64,000 bases of DNA, taken from Streptomyces actuosus (lineage in GTDB: Bacteria; Actinomycetota; Actinomycetes; Streptomycetales; Streptomycetaceae). A program made the translations under genes and the position numbers. The notes under the pieces are model-generated. The model was not told the origin of the DNA. It saw nothing but the letters and a program-made list of their open reading frames with translations, and did not search any database. How positions within the stretch are numbered: position 1 is the stretch's first letter; every line of letters starts with the position of its first letter. This document shows positions 15,423-24,306 of this stretch, in pieces. The stretch covers positions 186,001 through 250,000 of the forward strand of contig NZ_JAFFZS010000008.1 in assembly GCF_016921115.1 (NCBI RefSeq), written 5' to 3'.

Positions 15423-16688
15423 TCAGAACATGTCCGGGCACCATGGTCGCCTGGACGTACGCAGCAGGGCGTCGGCCACCCGGACGGCGCCCGCTCGTTC
15501 TTCCCGCACCCGGCCCAGAACGGCCAGCCGTTCGGCCGACTCGTCGCCGAGCCACAGCCGCGCCAGATCGCTCACGTCGAGCGTCAGATCGGCGCTGCGG
15601 GAGGTCGGCGTGCAGGACGCCCCGTCCGGCGCGACGTCCAGCAGATAGCGCCCGCCGGCGAGCCCCGCGGCGTCCGCCACCTCCAGCACCAGCTCGCCCG
15701 CAGACGGGTAGCTGCGGGCCTCCATCGCCCGTGCGACGTCCAGCAGCCGCAGCCACAGCCAGTCGGCCTGCGTGGTGAGCCGCGCCGCCCGCGGGTCCGG
15801 CAGGAGCAGCGGCAGCACGTCGTCCGGGGAGCGCCAGCCGCTCTTGACCCGCACCACCCAGTCGATGGAGCACAGGTAGTACCACAGGGCGCGTTCGGCG
15901 GCCGGTGTCACGGTCATCAACCCGAGCACCGTCGCCGTGTTCAGCGGCTGCTTGGCGTCGCCCCAGGTGTCGTCGCACCGGTACGCCACCATCCCCTCGA
16001 CCTCGCCGTCGGCCGAGCGGTACACGCCGTAGCAGGGCTCCCTCCACCGATCGGCGTGGAAGCGCACGGCGCCGGTGTTCACCTGCCACCACAGCTCGTC
16101 CCGGCTCACCGCACCGGGCTGGCCGCGGCGCAACCGCTCGTGCAGCTCCGGGCCGAGCTTGCGGACGTCCTCGGCGTCCACGAGGTCGACCCGGCCGCCG
16201 TCCTCCGGCATCGCCGGCCCGCGCGGGCCGAAGCCGGCGCGCGGCACGTCGATCGTCCACTCGTTCGTCGTGGTCGCCGGGCCGAAGCCGAACCGGCCGT
16301 AGATCGGGTACTCGGCGGCGATCAGCGACGCGACGACGTCGCCGCGCTCCCTGGCCGCCGTCAGGTCGCTGCCCATCATCCGGGTGAGCAGGCCGCGGCG
16401 GCGGTGCGTGGGGGTGACGGTGACGCTCGTGATCGCGTCGGCGGCCACCGGCGTGCCGCCGACGGCGGTCACCTCCTGGGGGAACGAGCGGAACGTCGCC
16501 ACGCATCGTCCGCGGTCGAACGCGCCGAGCAGCCTGCCCGACGCGAGGTTCCTCCGGCGGACCTCCAGGATCTCCGGGGGGAGGGTCGGCTCCAGCAGGA
16601 ATCCGGTGTTCAGTGCGCGCTGCCAGTCGGCGAACTCGTCCTCGGCGATCGGGCGGACGTCGATGTCGTGCGGGACGGGGTGGCTCAT
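15423..16688 (-). CDS. Eis-type GNAT N-acetyltransferase
   Basis: A 421-residue protein with the three-part Eis layout. There is an N-terminal GNAT domain with the acetyl-CoA loop [17 protein letters not shown] (around residues 89-105), a second GNAT-like domain ([33 protein letters not shown]), and a C-terminal sterol-carrier-like domain ([30 protein letters not shown]). The protein ends in DMF; in Eis proteins the terminal carboxylate of Phe is catalytic. Such enzymes acetylate amines, including lysine side chains and some aminoglycosides. The natural substrate is unknown. Its start is 454 bases from rsiG. Confidence 0.88.
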   Translation of the reverse strand: MSHPVPHDIDVRPIAEDEFADWQRALNTGFLLEPTLPPEILEVRRRNLASGRLLGAFDRGRCVATFRSFPQEVTAVGGTPVAADAITSVTVTPTHRRRGLLTRMMGSDLTAARERGDVVASLIAAEYPIYGRFGFGPATTTNEWTIDVPRAGFGPRGPAMPEDGGRVDLVDAEDVRKLGPELHERLRRGQPGAVSRDELWWQVNTGAVRFHADRWREPCYGVYRSADGEVEGMVAYRCDDTWGDAKQPLNTATVLGLMTVTPAAERALWYYLCSIDWVVRVKSGWRSPDDVLPLLLPDPRAARLTTQADWLWLRLLDVARAMEARSYPSAGELVLEVADAAGLAGGRYLLDVAPDGASCTPTSRSADLTLDVSDLARLWLGDESAERLAVLGRVREERAGAVRVADALLRTSRRPWCPDMF

Positions 16689-16754
16689 GAGGGCACGGTA
16701 GGCATGCGGGGGCGGCGGCGTCGCGCGGATTTCTCGTGCGGCGAGGTCGCCGTG

Positions 16755-16796
16755 CCCGCCGGGCTCCTCCACAGGCCTGTGGAGGAGCCCGGCGGG
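16755..16796. repeat. 42-base perfect palindrome without a loop
   Basis: Bases 16755-16775 (CCCGCCGGGCTCCTCCACAG plus G) are the exact reverse complement of 16776-16796. It lies in a 453-base stretch (16689-17141) with no supported gene, 67 bases upstream of the Eis-like start and about 345 bases downstream of the rsiG stop. It may be a strong terminator of rsiG read-through or a two-fold symmetric protein site. The remainder of the stretch is G-rich and shows no other feature. Confidence 0.85.
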
Positions 16797-17141
16797 AGGC
16801 TGCGGCGGGCGAGTACCCCGTCCGTGGGCGCGGGCGGTCGCATCGTGGCCGGGCGGGGTGTGCCCTCGGGCCGGAGGCCGGTCGCGTCGCCGGGGCGTGC
16901 GGTTGCTTCGCCGGGAGGCGTGGTGCGGTGCGCACACGGCCGGCGGTGCAGCGCGTCCGGCGGTGACGTGCCCGGCGGTCGGGGCGCGCCGGCCCCCGTC
17001 GGAACCGGCGCCCCCCGGGACCGGCCGGGCCGCCCGGGGCCCACCGCCGTGGCGTTCCCCCGGGCGGGCGGAAGAGGCCGTTGCGCGGGCACCGGGCCGG
17101 CCGCGGGCCCGCACGGTACGGACGTCGACGGGCCCGCCGGG

Positions 17142-17924
17142 TCACACCAGCAGGTCGTCGACCTGTGCCTCCCCCTCGCGGTAACGGCGCCCGATCTCCG
17201 CGGAGCAGTCGTCCGCGGTCCGCTGCATCCGCTGCCGGCGCCGGGAGACGTGCCGCTCGTACCGGACGAGGCGGCCCATCGCCTCGCTCAGCTCCGGGTC
17301 GGTCCGGGCGGCCAGGTCGGACAGTTCGACGTCGGACAGCATCTCGGCCGCCAGCCGCCGGTACTCCTCACCGTGCGGGGTGCTCAGCGTGACGTGCCGG
17401 GCGGAGGAGCGGTGCCGGGCCGGGGCGTCGGCGAGGACGCCCGGCAGCCACTCCACGACCGAGCCCACGGCACCGGCCGGCCTCCCGGAACCCGGGGCCC
17501 CCGCGGAGACCGGGGCGCCCCCGGACCGTGCCGCGCCCGACGGGCCCGCGGAGCCCTCCGCACCTCCCGAGCGTGCGCGGGGCACCTTGGCGGTGGGGCC
17601 CGCCGGGGCGGCGGTCGCCGCGGCCGCCTCACCGACGGCCACCACGGCCGTCGGGCCGCGCCGCGCGAGTTCGGCCCGCAGGATGTCGATCCGCCCCTGG
17701 AGGAGCCGCCGTACGTAGCTGAGGTCGGCCTCGTCGCGCCGGGCGTCCCGGCGCACGGTCCGCAGCTCGTGCAGGCTCAGGGCGGCCAGGTCGCGCTCGG
17801 GCAGCCCCGCGGGCAGAGGTGGGCTGTCGGTGCGCTGCGCGGGCGGCCGGAGGTCGGCTGCCCGGTGCCCCGCACGGGTCAGCTGGACAGCCCCAGGGGG
17901 CTGCCCGGTACTCGATGTGCTCAT
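17142..17924 (-). CDS. rsiG: Anti-sigma factor RsiG (c-di-GMP-dependent inhibitor of sigma-WhiG)
   Basis: RsiG sequesters the sporulation sigma factor WhiG when bound to c-di-GMP. This 260-residue protein has both copies of the c-di-GMP signature E-x3-S-x2-R-x3-Q-x3-D. Copy 1 is E65, S69, R72, Q76, D80; copy 2 is E223, S227, R230, Q234, D238. Each lies in a long helix, as in the antiparallel coiled coil of RsiG. The helices are separated by about 70 residues of Ala/Gly/Pro-rich linker (91-160) and a helical section (185-220). ATG at 17922-17924 follows AGAGG. All ten ligand-contact positions are intact, so c-di-GMP control should operate in this strain. Confidence 0.92.
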   Translation of the reverse strand: MSTSSTGQPPGAVQLTRAGHRAADLRPPAQRTDSPPLPAGLPERDLAALSLHELRTVRRDARRDEADLSYVRRLLQGRIDILRAELARRGPTAVVAVGEAAAATAAPAGPTAKVPRARSGGAEGSAGPSGAARSGGAPVSAGAPGSGRPAGAVGSVVEWLPGVLADAPARHRSSARHVTLSTPHGEEYRRLAAEMLSDVELSDLAARTDPELSEAMGRLVRYERHVSRRRQRMQRTADDCSAEIGRRYREGEAQVDDLLV

Positions 17925-18081
17925 GTGCCTCTACCGTCCCCTCGACCGGTGCTGGGCAGCATCGTGCCACCCCAAGTGGCCGCTATGTGACCGAGTGCCC
18001 CCGAACGGCCGCACATGGGCGGTTAGGCGCCGAAAAATGGCTCGTTACGGGCGCGGTCCGGTCGCCCGGCATGATGGTCGT

Positions 18082-18507
18082 ATGCGTGCAGTGGTGCAGA
18101 GGGTGGACGGCGCGAGCGTCGTCGTGGACGGCGAGACCGTCGGGGAGATCAAGGGCGAGGGCCTGTGCGTCCTCGTCGGGGTGACGCACGAGGACACCAG
18201 GGAGAAGGCGGCCCAGCTCGCCCGCAAGCTCTGGTCGATCCGCATGCTGGCCGACGAGCGGTCGTGCAGCGACGTCTCGGCCCCGCTGCTGGTGATCAGC
18301 CAGTTCACGCTCTACGGCGACGCCCGCAAGGGCCGCCGCCCCACCTGGAACGCCGCCGCCCCCGGCGACGTCGCCGAGCCGCTGGTGGACGAGGTGGTCG
18401 CCCGGCTGCGCGCCCTGGGCGCGACCGTGGAGACGGGCCGGTTCGGCGCGAAGATGCGGGTCTCGCTGGCGAACGACGGCCCGTTCACGGTCCTGCTGGA
18501 GGTCTGA
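18082..18507 (+). CDS. dtd: D-aminoacyl-tRNA deacylase
   Basis: A 141-residue DTD protein that removes D-amino acids (and glycine from tRNA-Ala) mischarged on tRNA. It starts [18 protein letters not shown], contains the chiral-proofreading SQFTLYGD motif (around residues 72-79) and ends with [11 protein letters not shown], which carries the Gly-Pro active-site motif. Full length for the family. ATG at 18082. It is divergent from rsiG and convergent with ygfZ, with only 10 bases between the stops. Confidence 0.96.
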   Translation: MRAVVQRVDGASVVVDGETVGEIKGEGLCVLVGVTHEDTREKAAQLARKLWSIRMLADERSCSDVSAPLLVISQFTLYGDARKGRRPTWNAAAPGDVAEPLVDEVVARLRALGATVETGRFGAKMRVSLANDGPFTVLLEV

Positions 18508-18517
18508 GCCGGCGCCC

Positions 18518-19483
18518 CTACGGCTCCACGACCACTTCCTGCGCGGCGGCGGTCGTGCCGGCCAGGAGCGGGGCGTCCAGGGGGACGTTCCGCTTGACCA
18601 GGGCCAGGGCGACCGGGCCGAGTTCGTGATGGCGCACGGACGTCGTCACGAAGCCGACCTTGCGGCCGTCGGGGCCCTCGCCGGCCGGCCGGATCTCGGT
18701 TCCCGGCGCCGGCAGGTGGACCTCGCTGCCGTCGAGGTGGAGGAAGACCAGCCGACGCGGCGGCCGGCCCAGGTTCTGCACCCGGGCGACCGTCTCCTGC
18801 CCGCGGTAGCAGCCCTTCTGCAGATGCACCGCCGTGCCGATCCAGCCCAGCTCGTGCGGGATGGTGCGGTGGTCGGTCTCGAAGCCGAGGCGCGGGCGGT
18901 GCTGCTCCACGCGCAGCGCCTCGTGGGCGAGGATGCCGGCGGGCGGACCCGCCTGCCCGGCGTAGGCCTCCAGGTCGGCGCGCGGCAGGAACAGGTCGCG
19001 GCCGTACGGCGTCTCCCGTACGACGACGCCCCCGGGCACCGAGGCGATGGAGCCGGCGGGCAGATGGACGACCGCGTACTCGGCGGTGCGGTCGGCGACC
19101 TCGACCCGGTAGAAGAACCTCATCGACTCCAGGTAGGCGATCAGCGCGTCCTGGGTGCCGGGTTCGACGTGCGCCCAGACCGTCTCGCCGTCGTCGACGA
19201 GGTACAGGGCGTGCTCGATGTGACCGTTCGCGGACAGGATCAGCGCTTCCGTGGCCCGGCCCGCGGGCAGGTCGCTGACGTGCTGGGTGAGCAGCAGGTG
19301 CAGCCAGGCCAGCCGGTCCTCACCGGAGACCGTGACGACCCCGCGGTGCGAGAGGTCGACGAAACCGGTGCCGTCGGCGAGGGCGCGCTGTTCGCGGAAC
19401 AGGTCGCCGTAGTGGGCGGCGACGCCTTCGTCCGCGCCGTCGGCGGGGACGGCGCCGGGCAGGGACAGCAGGGGGCTCTTCAT
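18518..19483 (-). CDS. ygfZ: YgfZ/GcvT-like folate-binding protein
   Basis: A 321-residue protein of the YgfZ family, which uses tetrahydrofolate to support maturation or repair of Fe-S enzymes. The diagnostic motif K-G-C-Y-R-G-Q-E is present around residue 223-230, with GcvT-type fold segments (FVDLSHRGVVTVSGEDRLAWLHLLLTQHV). Family-typical length. It lies 10 bases downstream of the nur start region in the same direction, so is likely read from its own promoter or with nur. A common Streptomyces arrangement is nur-ygfZ-dtd. Confidence 0.92.
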   Translation of the reverse strand: MKSPLLSLPGAVPADGADEGVAAHYGDLFREQRALADGTGFVDLSHRGVVTVSGEDRLAWLHLLLTQHVSDLPAGRATEALILSANGHIEHALYLVDDGETVWAHVEPGTQDALIAYLESMRFFYRVEVADRTAEYAVVHLPAGSIASVPGGVVVRETPYGRDLFLPRADLEAYAGQAGPPAGILAHEALRVEQHRPRLGFETDHRTIPHELGWIGTAVHLQKGCYRGQETVARVQNLGRPPRRLVFLHLDGSEVHLPAPGTEIRPAGEGPDGRKVGFVTTSVRHHELGPVALALVKRNVPLDAPLLAGTTAAAQEVVVEP

Positions 19484-19493
19484 GGGTCCAAGC

Positions 19494-19931
19494 CTACGAC
19501 GTGGTACTTGAACCCTTGAGGGTGCAGTTCTGGCACCTGCCGAAGATCGCGAAGTGCTTCATGTCGGTGTCGAAGCCGAACTGCTCGCGCAGCTTCGCGG
19601 TGAACTCGGCGGCGACCGACACATCGGCCTCGATCACGTTGGTGCAGTCGCGGCAGACCAGGTGGATGTGGTGGTGCCGGTCGGCGAGGTGGTAGGTCGG
19701 CGCCCCGTGCCCCAGGTGGGCGTGGCTGACCAGGCCCAGCTCCTCCAGCAGCTCCAGCGTCCGGTAGACGGTGGAGATGTTGACCCCCGACGCCGTCTTC
19801 CTCACTTCGCCGAGGATGTCGTCGGGGGTCGCGTGCTCAAGGGCGTCCACGGCTTCGAGCACGAGTTGCCGCTGCGGGGTCAGCCGGTAGCCGCGCTGCC
19901 GCAGGTCCGTCTTCCAGTCGGTGCTCACCAC
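19494..19931 (-). CDS. nur: Fur-family nickel-responsive regulator Nur
   Basis: A 145-residue Fur-family repressor. N-terminal winged helix (LRQRGYRLTPQRQLVLEAV, NISTVYRTLELLEELGLV) and C-terminal dimerisation domain. Metal ligands expected for Nur are present: H33, the HAH pair near 70-72 in SHAHLGHG, and the HHHIH cluster near 86-90. CRDC and CQNC pairs are also kept. In S. coelicolor Nur with nickel represses nickel uptake (nikABCDE) and sodF, inversely controlling the two superoxide dismutases. The sequence is close to that protein as I remember it, which is why I prefer Nur to Zur or Fur. Confidence 0.9.
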   Translation of the reverse strand: MVSTDWKTDLRQRGYRLTPQRQLVLEAVDALEHATPDDILGEVRKTASGVNISTVYRTLELLEELGLVSHAHLGHGAPTYHLADRHHHIHLVCRDCTNVIEADVSVAAEFTAKLREQFGFDTDMKHFAIFGRCQNCTLKGSSTTS

Positions 19932-19992
19932 ACCGCCAAGTCTAGGACCAGTCGCTCCGCGGCCACGTGGCAGGAAGCGGCCTCCAGCGGGC

Positions 19993-20565
19993 CTACTGGA
20001 AGAAGGTGATCCCGTCCGGGAGGTCGTCCGGCAGGGCCTTCGCCCAGCGCTCGACCTCCTCCGGGGAGACGACCTTCTTCAGGTGGGCCGACATGTAGGG
20101 GCGCAGCTCGACCTCGGGGGTCTGCTTCTCACCGACCCACATCAGGTCGCTCTTGACGTAGCCGTACAGCCGCTTGCCGCCGCTGTAGGGGCTGGAGGCG
20201 ACGGTGCGGGCGACGGCGTCGGTGGCCAGGTCGATCTGCGGCTTCTTGTGGGCGAGCTCGCCGTACCAGATCTCGACCGTGCCGTCGTCGCGGGTCATGG
20301 TGACCTCGACCCTGCGGTCGGCGTCGATCCGCCAGAAGCCGGACTCGGACTCCAGGGGGCGCACCTTGTTGCCGTTCTCGTCGAGCACCCACGTGTGCGA
20401 GTGGTACTCGAGGAAGTCCCTGCCGTCGTGCGTGAAGGTGACCTCCTGCCCGAAGTTGCACTTCTCGGAGCCGGGGAAGTCGTGCACACCCGCGCCTGCC
20501 CAGCTACCGAGCAGGAAGGCGAGGGGGACGAGGTCCTTGTGGAGGTCGGACGGGATCTCGATCAT
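19993..20565 (-). CDS. Nitrobindin-like (FABP-like beta-barrel) heme-binding protein
   Basis: A 190-residue protein of the bacterial nitrobindin family: ferric-heme beta-barrels that bind or isomerise NO species. The lipocalin-like signature G-x-W-x-G-x-G appears as GSWAGAG (about residues 20-26), followed by antiparallel strands rich in Thr, Val and Tyr. ATG at 20565. It is followed upstream, 23 bases away, by a 32-residue membrane peptide gene in the same direction. Role in vivo is not established. Confidence 0.85.
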   Translation of the reverse strand: MIEIPSDLHKDLVPLAFLLGSWAGAGVHDFPGSEKCNFGQEVTFTHDGRDFLEYHSHTWVLDENGNKVRPLESESGFWRIDADRRVEVTMTRDDGTVEIWYGELAHKKPQIDLATDAVARTVASSPYSGGKRLYGYVKSDLMWVGEKQTPEVELRPYMSAHLKKVVSPEEVERWAKALPDDLPDGITFFQ

Positions 20566-20588
20566 CAGCGGCGGTTCCTAGAGAGGGG

Positions 20589-20687
20589 TCAGCGCTGGCC
20601 CTGGTACAGCTTCTTCACGGTCAGCCCGGCGAAGGCGAGGACGCCGACGCAGACCAGGGCCAGCAGGGTTTCGAAGAAGATCTCCAC
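20589..20687 (-). CDS. 32-residue single-span membrane peptide
   Basis: A very short gene: GTG at 20685-20687, TGA at 20589-20591. The product has one hydrophobic helix (residues 3-23, VEIFFETLLALVCVGVLAFA) and a basic polar tail (KKLYQGQR). TAGGAG sits 6 bases before the GTG. It lies 23 bases before the nitrobindin-like gene and is probably in one transcript with it. The combination of a good ribosome-binding site and a clean membrane-span-plus-basic-tail profile makes it more than a chance frame. Function is unknown. Confidence 0.65.
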   Translation of the reverse strand: MEIFFETLLALVCVGVLAFAGLTVKKLYQGQR

Positions 20688-20814
20688 AGGGTGCTCCTAG
20701 CGGTGAGCGGTGGTGCGGTGCGTACACGAGGCCGGGCCCCAGCTTACGCGTCCGGGGTCCGGCCCTCCCGGCGAGGTACGCCCTCGGGGTCGTCCCGGGG
20801 GCGCGCCTCCGCCG

Positions 20815-21807
20815 TCAGCCGAGCAGCTGGCTCTGCAGGACGACCGTCTGCCGGAACGGGACCTCCGCCACGGTGCCGCCCTTGTGGGACTGCACCACCA
20901 GCGCCAGGGTGTCCCCGGCCGCCAGGTAGGCGTGGCGCACCATCTCGTCGCCGTACGGCTCGGACTCGGCGTACGTGGTGCGCTGGACGCCCTTGACCTC
21001 GGACGCCTGCGGGAAGCCGTCGTCGTAGTCGGAGTACTCGGTGCCGCGCAGGCGGTAGGCGGGCGTCCCGTAGGGGACCATGTCGTCCGCCATGATGCCG
21101 TCCACGACGGCGGCGGTCCCGAACCGGAGCAGGTAGATCCGGGTCCTCGTGCCGTCGGGCGTGGTCCAGCCGCGGGCGGCGATGTGCCGCAGGCCGTCGT
21201 CGAGGAGGCGGTCCGAGAACTCCTGCCGCTCCTCCTCGTCCGCGTACTCCGCCAGGAAGTCCTTCGTGGCCAGCCAGCCGTCCTTGCCCCGCAGGGCGGT
21301 GTCCTGCGTGGCGCCCGCGGGCGCCGGCAGCACGAGGGCGCGCAGGTCGGCGTAGTGGGCGCCGGACGCGTTGTCCGGGGCGAGCGGGCCGGGGCTGCCG
21401 GCGGGCAGCGGCGGCTTCGTCAGCTCCGGGTACTCCCAGCGCCCGTCCGGCTGCGTCGCCAGTCCGGGTACCTCGGTGCGCTCCATGCGCGTGATGCCGT
21501 ACGCCGTGCCGGCGCCCACCGCCGCGAAGACGACGACCGCAGCGGTCCAGCGCAGGAAGGCGCGCAGGACACGGCGGTCCTTCTCAGCGGCGGGAGGCCC
21601 GGGCGGCACGTCGGCCGCCGCGCCGTCGCGCACGGCGGTCGGCTCCCGCGGTGCGTCCGGGGCCGCCTCCGGCTGCTGCGGAGGTCGCGGGTCCTGCGGG
21701 GCCGCGGCGGGCTGCGGCTGCCGTGCGTCCTGCGGGGACTGCTGCTCCTCCTCCACCGCCTGCGGTGCGCGTGCGCCCTGCTGCTCGATGGTCGGCTGGT
21801 CGCTCAC
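20815..21807 (-). CDS. Membrane-anchored hypothetical protein (tandem paralogue C)
   Basis: A 330-residue protein. The first about 95 residues are Glu/Gln/Pro/Ala-rich and probably cytoplasmic. One membrane helix follows (about 105-125, WTAAVVVFAAVGAGTAYGI), then about 200 residues outside the membrane with no named domain. GTG at 21805-21807 overlaps the TGA of the gene before it (GTGA). Its order of segments, size and topology match the two genes upstream, so all three appear to be an old tandem triplication. The likely role is at the cell envelope; nothing more can be said. Confidence 0.8.
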   Translation of the reverse strand: MSDQPTIEQQGARAPQAVEEEQQSPQDARQPQPAAAPQDPRPPQQPEAAPDAPREPTAVRDGAAADVPPGPPAAEKDRRVLRAFLRWTAAVVVFAAVGAGTAYGITRMERTEVPGLATQPDGRWEYPELTKPPLPAGSPGPLAPDNASGAHYADLRALVLPAPAGATQDTALRGKDGWLATKDFLAEYADEEERQEFSDRLLDDGLRHIAARGWTTPDGTRTRIYLLRFGTAAVVDGIMADDMVPYGTPAYRLRGTEYSDYDDGFPQASEVKGVQRTTYAESEPYGDEMVRHAYLAAGDTLALVVQSHKGGTVAEVPFRQTVVLQSQLLG

Positions 21808-22820
21808 ACGGCCTCCCCGGGCTCCGAGATACGGTCGAGCTGCTCGCGCACGAACGCCGCGACCCCTTGCGTGTCGAGCGGTTTGGCGGCGTCTGCGGTC
21901 ACGGTGACGAGGACGTTCCCGATGTGGGCGGAGCAGAACATCGTGTCCAGCTCCTCCTCGGTGTCCTTGGGCGGCAGGAAGCACTTGGCATCCTTCTCGT
22001 GCCCCTTGATCCGGGGTCCCTCGCGGAACACGTCCAGGGCGTCGAAGACGTCGTTCTGGAAGGTCACGACGTCCCGGACGGCGGCCCGGTCCATCTGGGC
22101 CAGCACGACGCTCACCTCGTACGTCCCCTCGTTCTCGCTGCCGGAGCGGCCCTCCGCGCTGAGGTAGCTGCGCATCGCCATGCCCTTGATGTGCTGCTTG
22201 TCGATCTCCTTCTCCAGCCGCTTGCGCTGGGTCCGGGGCAGGTCCCGCAGCGACTCCTTGCGCAGGGCGGCGGCCTGGGCGCCGGTCAGCTCCGCGTCAA
22301 AGCCGTACTCCCCGAGATCGGGGCCCCGGGTCCAGCCGTCGACGTCGTACGGCACGAGCATCCCGCCGAGTCCGCGTGCGGACGCCGCCGCGTGCTCACC
22401 GCCCTTGTCGTCCCCGGCGCTCCCGGCCTTCGGGAACTTCCAGATCGGGGCGCCCGGGTCCCGGTCGGCGTCACGCACGGTCACGACGGTGAAGCCCACG
22501 CCGGCGACGACCGCCCCGGCCAGCGCCAGCGCGCCGACGACCGCGGCGACACGGCCGGGCCGGAACCGCCGCCGGGCGGGCGCCGGGACGGGTCGGCCGG
22601 TCTCGGCCTCGGCCTCGCCGTCGGTTTCGCTTTCGGTCCCGGCCGAAGGGCTCGCCCCGCCCCCGGTCCCGAGCCCGGTGCCCGCTTCGGCCCCGCTGGG
22701 CGCCGCGTCGGTGGCAGCCGTGTCGTCGGCGGCCGCCCCGGTGGGCGCCGCCCCGTCGGGTGCCGGATCGTCGGCGGACGGGTCGCCGTGGACCGGCTGC
22801 TCGTTCCGCATGTCGTTCAC
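21804..22820 (-). CDS. Membrane-anchored hypothetical protein (tandem paralogue B)
   Basis: A 338-residue protein: acidic, Ala/Thr/Gly-rich N-terminus (1-85), basic stop RRRFRPGR, membrane helix (about 88-112), then an extracytoplasmic domain. The external part contains LGGMLVPYDVDGWTRGPDLGEYG and a late TMFCSAHIGNVLVTVTAD strand, which resembles the structural pattern of lipoprotein-like sensor domains. It overlaps both neighbours by four bases (ATGA and GTGA). Same plan as paralogues A and C. Confidence 0.8.
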   Translation of the reverse strand: MNDMRNEQPVHGDPSADDPAPDGAAPTGAAADDTAATDAAPSGAEAGTGLGTGGGASPSAGTESETDGEAEAETGRPVPAPARRRFRPGRVAAVVGALALAGAVVAGVGFTVVTVRDADRDPGAPIWKFPKAGSAGDDKGGEHAAASARGLGGMLVPYDVDGWTRGPDLGEYGFDAELTGAQAAALRKESLRDLPRTQRKRLEKEIDKQHIKGMAMRSYLSAEGRSGSENEGTYEVSVVLAQMDRAAVRDVVTFQNDVFDALDVFREGPRIKGHEKDAKCFLPPKDTEEELDTMFCSAHIGNVLVTVTADAAKPLDTQGVAAFVREQLDRISEPGEAV

Positions 22821-23824
22821 AGCCGCTCCATCTGCCGCTCGGCCAGGTCCAGGATGTCCGCCTTGTGCAGCGGCTCGGTGTCGTGGACCCAGATCTCCAT
22901 GACGATGTCCCCTCGGTACGCGAACGCCCTCGCGGAGTACAGCGGCAGGTAACCGGGCTTGGTGTCGGGCCGGGTGCGGACGTACGCCGTCCCGCTGCCG
23001 GTGCCCGGGATCGGCCAGCTGTCGATGTGGTCCTCGTGCTCCGCCCAGTACTGGCCGGAGGCGTTCATGTCGGCGGCGGCGGTGCTCTCCTGCTGCCGGT
23101 ACTGGATCAGCTCGATCTCGACCGTCCGGTTGCCGCCGGCGTTCCAGCCGGTGACGGCCCCGCGCCGGTACTCGCGCCCGACGAGTTCCCCGAACATCTC
23201 GGCCGGCTTCTTGTACTGCTCGGCGTGATCGGCCAGGTCGATCCAGCCGTCGGAGCCCGGCAGCCAGTCGACGTCCTTCGCCCCGCGCGGCTTCTTCAGC
23301 AGCAGCGTGCGCAGGTCGCCGTCGGTCCTGACCTTCCGGTCCTGTGCGGCCGACAGCGGTGCCGGCGCCTTCCCGCCGGACTGCCGGAGCAGCGGCTGGG
23401 ACAGCGGCGGCAGCCGGGTCGGCTCGCGGTCGGCCTGCACGAGGTAGCCGGTGCAGGTGCCGGCCACCAGGCCGAGCACGGCGGCGGCACCGATCAGCAG
23501 GACCGTGCGGCCGCGGCGGCGGGGCCGACGCGCGGCAGGCCCCTGCCCGGGAGCCGCGGGCGCCTCCGCGGGCGCCGCAGGCAGGTCGGCGGGCCGGGCA
23601 GGTGCCACGGCGGGCTCGGCGGGCGTCTCTGCAGAACCCCGGTCCGCGTCCGGGGGACTCGTGGATCCCTGCGCGGGCTCGTCCGGTGCCTGCGCGGACT
23701 CCGCCACCGCGTTCGGCGGCTCCACCGGCGCCCGCTCGGGCTCCCTCACCGCGTTCGCGGGTTCCTCCGGTGCCTTCGCGGCCTCTTCCGGTCTCTTCGC
23801 CGGTTCATGGAATGACTCGTTCAC
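22817..23824 (-). CDS. Membrane-anchored hypothetical protein (tandem paralogue A)
   Basis: A 335-residue protein and first gene of the three-gene unit. N-terminal 100 residues are Pro/Glu/Ala repeats (EPAKRPEEAAKAPEEPANAV and variants), then RRPRRRGR, a membrane helix (about 105-127), and an external domain with DVDWLPGSDGWIDLADHAEQ and DIVMEIWVHDTEPLHK. In all three paralogues the external part ends with a strand describing a D/T-rich edge and a helix. ATG at 23824. The upstream region (23825-23927) is shared with a divergent DsrE-like gene. Confidence 0.8.
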   Translation of the reverse strand: MNESFHEPAKRPEEAAKAPEEPANAVREPERAPVEPPNAVAESAQAPDEPAQGSTSPPDADRGSAETPAEPAVAPARPADLPAAPAEAPAAPGQGPAARRPRRRGRTVLLIGAAAVLGLVAGTCTGYLVQADREPTRLPPLSQPLLRQSGGKAPAPLSAAQDRKVRTDGDLRTLLLKKPRGAKDVDWLPGSDGWIDLADHAEQYKKPAEMFGELVGREYRRGAVTGWNAGGNRTVEIELIQYRQQESTAAADMNASGQYWAEHEDHIDSWPIPGTGSGTAYVRTRPDTKPGYLPLYSARAFAYRGDIVMEIWVHDTEPLHKADILDLAERQMERL

Positions 23825-23927
23825 AACGTCCCCCCACAGACGTGAAGCGCGGATTCCGAATCACGCGCTCCACAGGAGACTCACGGGTAACACGAAGGGT
23901 TGTAAAGCAATTAACTACGATTCGGCC

Positions 23928-24290
23928 ATGGCGAAGAAGCTCGTGATCAAGGTGACCGCGGGGGCCGATGCCCCCGAGCGCTGTTCGCAGGCCTTCACGG
24001 TGGCGGCCGTGGCCGTGGCCAGCGGGGTGGACGTGTCGCTGTGGCTGACCGGGGAGTCGGCCTGGTTCGCATTGCCCGGACGCGCGGCGGAGTTCGAACT
24101 GCCGCACGCCGCTCCCCTGCCCGATCTCCTCGACTCCCTGCTCGCCGGCGGCCGTGTCACTCTGTGCACCCAGTGCGCGGCCCGCCGGGAGATCACGGAG
24201 AAGGACGTGATCGAGGGGGTGCGGATCGCCGGGGCGCAGGTGTTCGTGCAGGAGGCGGTCGCGGACGACACGCAGGCACTCGTCTACTGA
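23928..24290 (+). CDS. DsrE-family protein
   Basis: A 120-residue DsrE/F-like alpha/beta protein: MAKKLVIKVTAGADAPERC, SGVDVSLWLTGES, and LCTQCAARREITEKDVIEGVRIAGAQVFV, the segment that in this superfamily carries the functional Cys pair (C-x2-C here). Family members move sulfur atoms or act as predicted peroxiredoxin-like proteins. The sulfurtransferase gene lies 700 bases away. ATG at 23928 has no strong ribosome-binding site; the upstream TATA-like stretch (AAAGCAATTAACTAC) suggests a nearby promoter and possibly a short or absent leader. Confidence 0.82.
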   Translation: MAKKLVIKVTAGADAPERCSQAFTVAAVAVASGVDVSLWLTGESAWFALPGRAAEFELPHAAPLPDLLDSLLAGGRVTLCTQCAARREITEKDVIEGVRIAGAQVFVQEAVADDTQALVY

Positions 24291-24306
24291 GCGGGCGGGC
24301 GGCGCC

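Noticed and set aside
16689..17141. A gene between Eis-like and rsiG
   Set aside because: Frames here are stop-free only because of GC content; no start with ribosome-binding site, no domain, and a 42-base palindrome in the middle.
14982..17990. Very long plus-strand open frame (about 1000 codons)
   Set aside because: It runs antisense to the Eis-like gene and rsiG, and through palindromes and gaps. Its translation is Arg/Gly/Pro-rich with no domain. High GC removes stops from the opposite strand of real genes.
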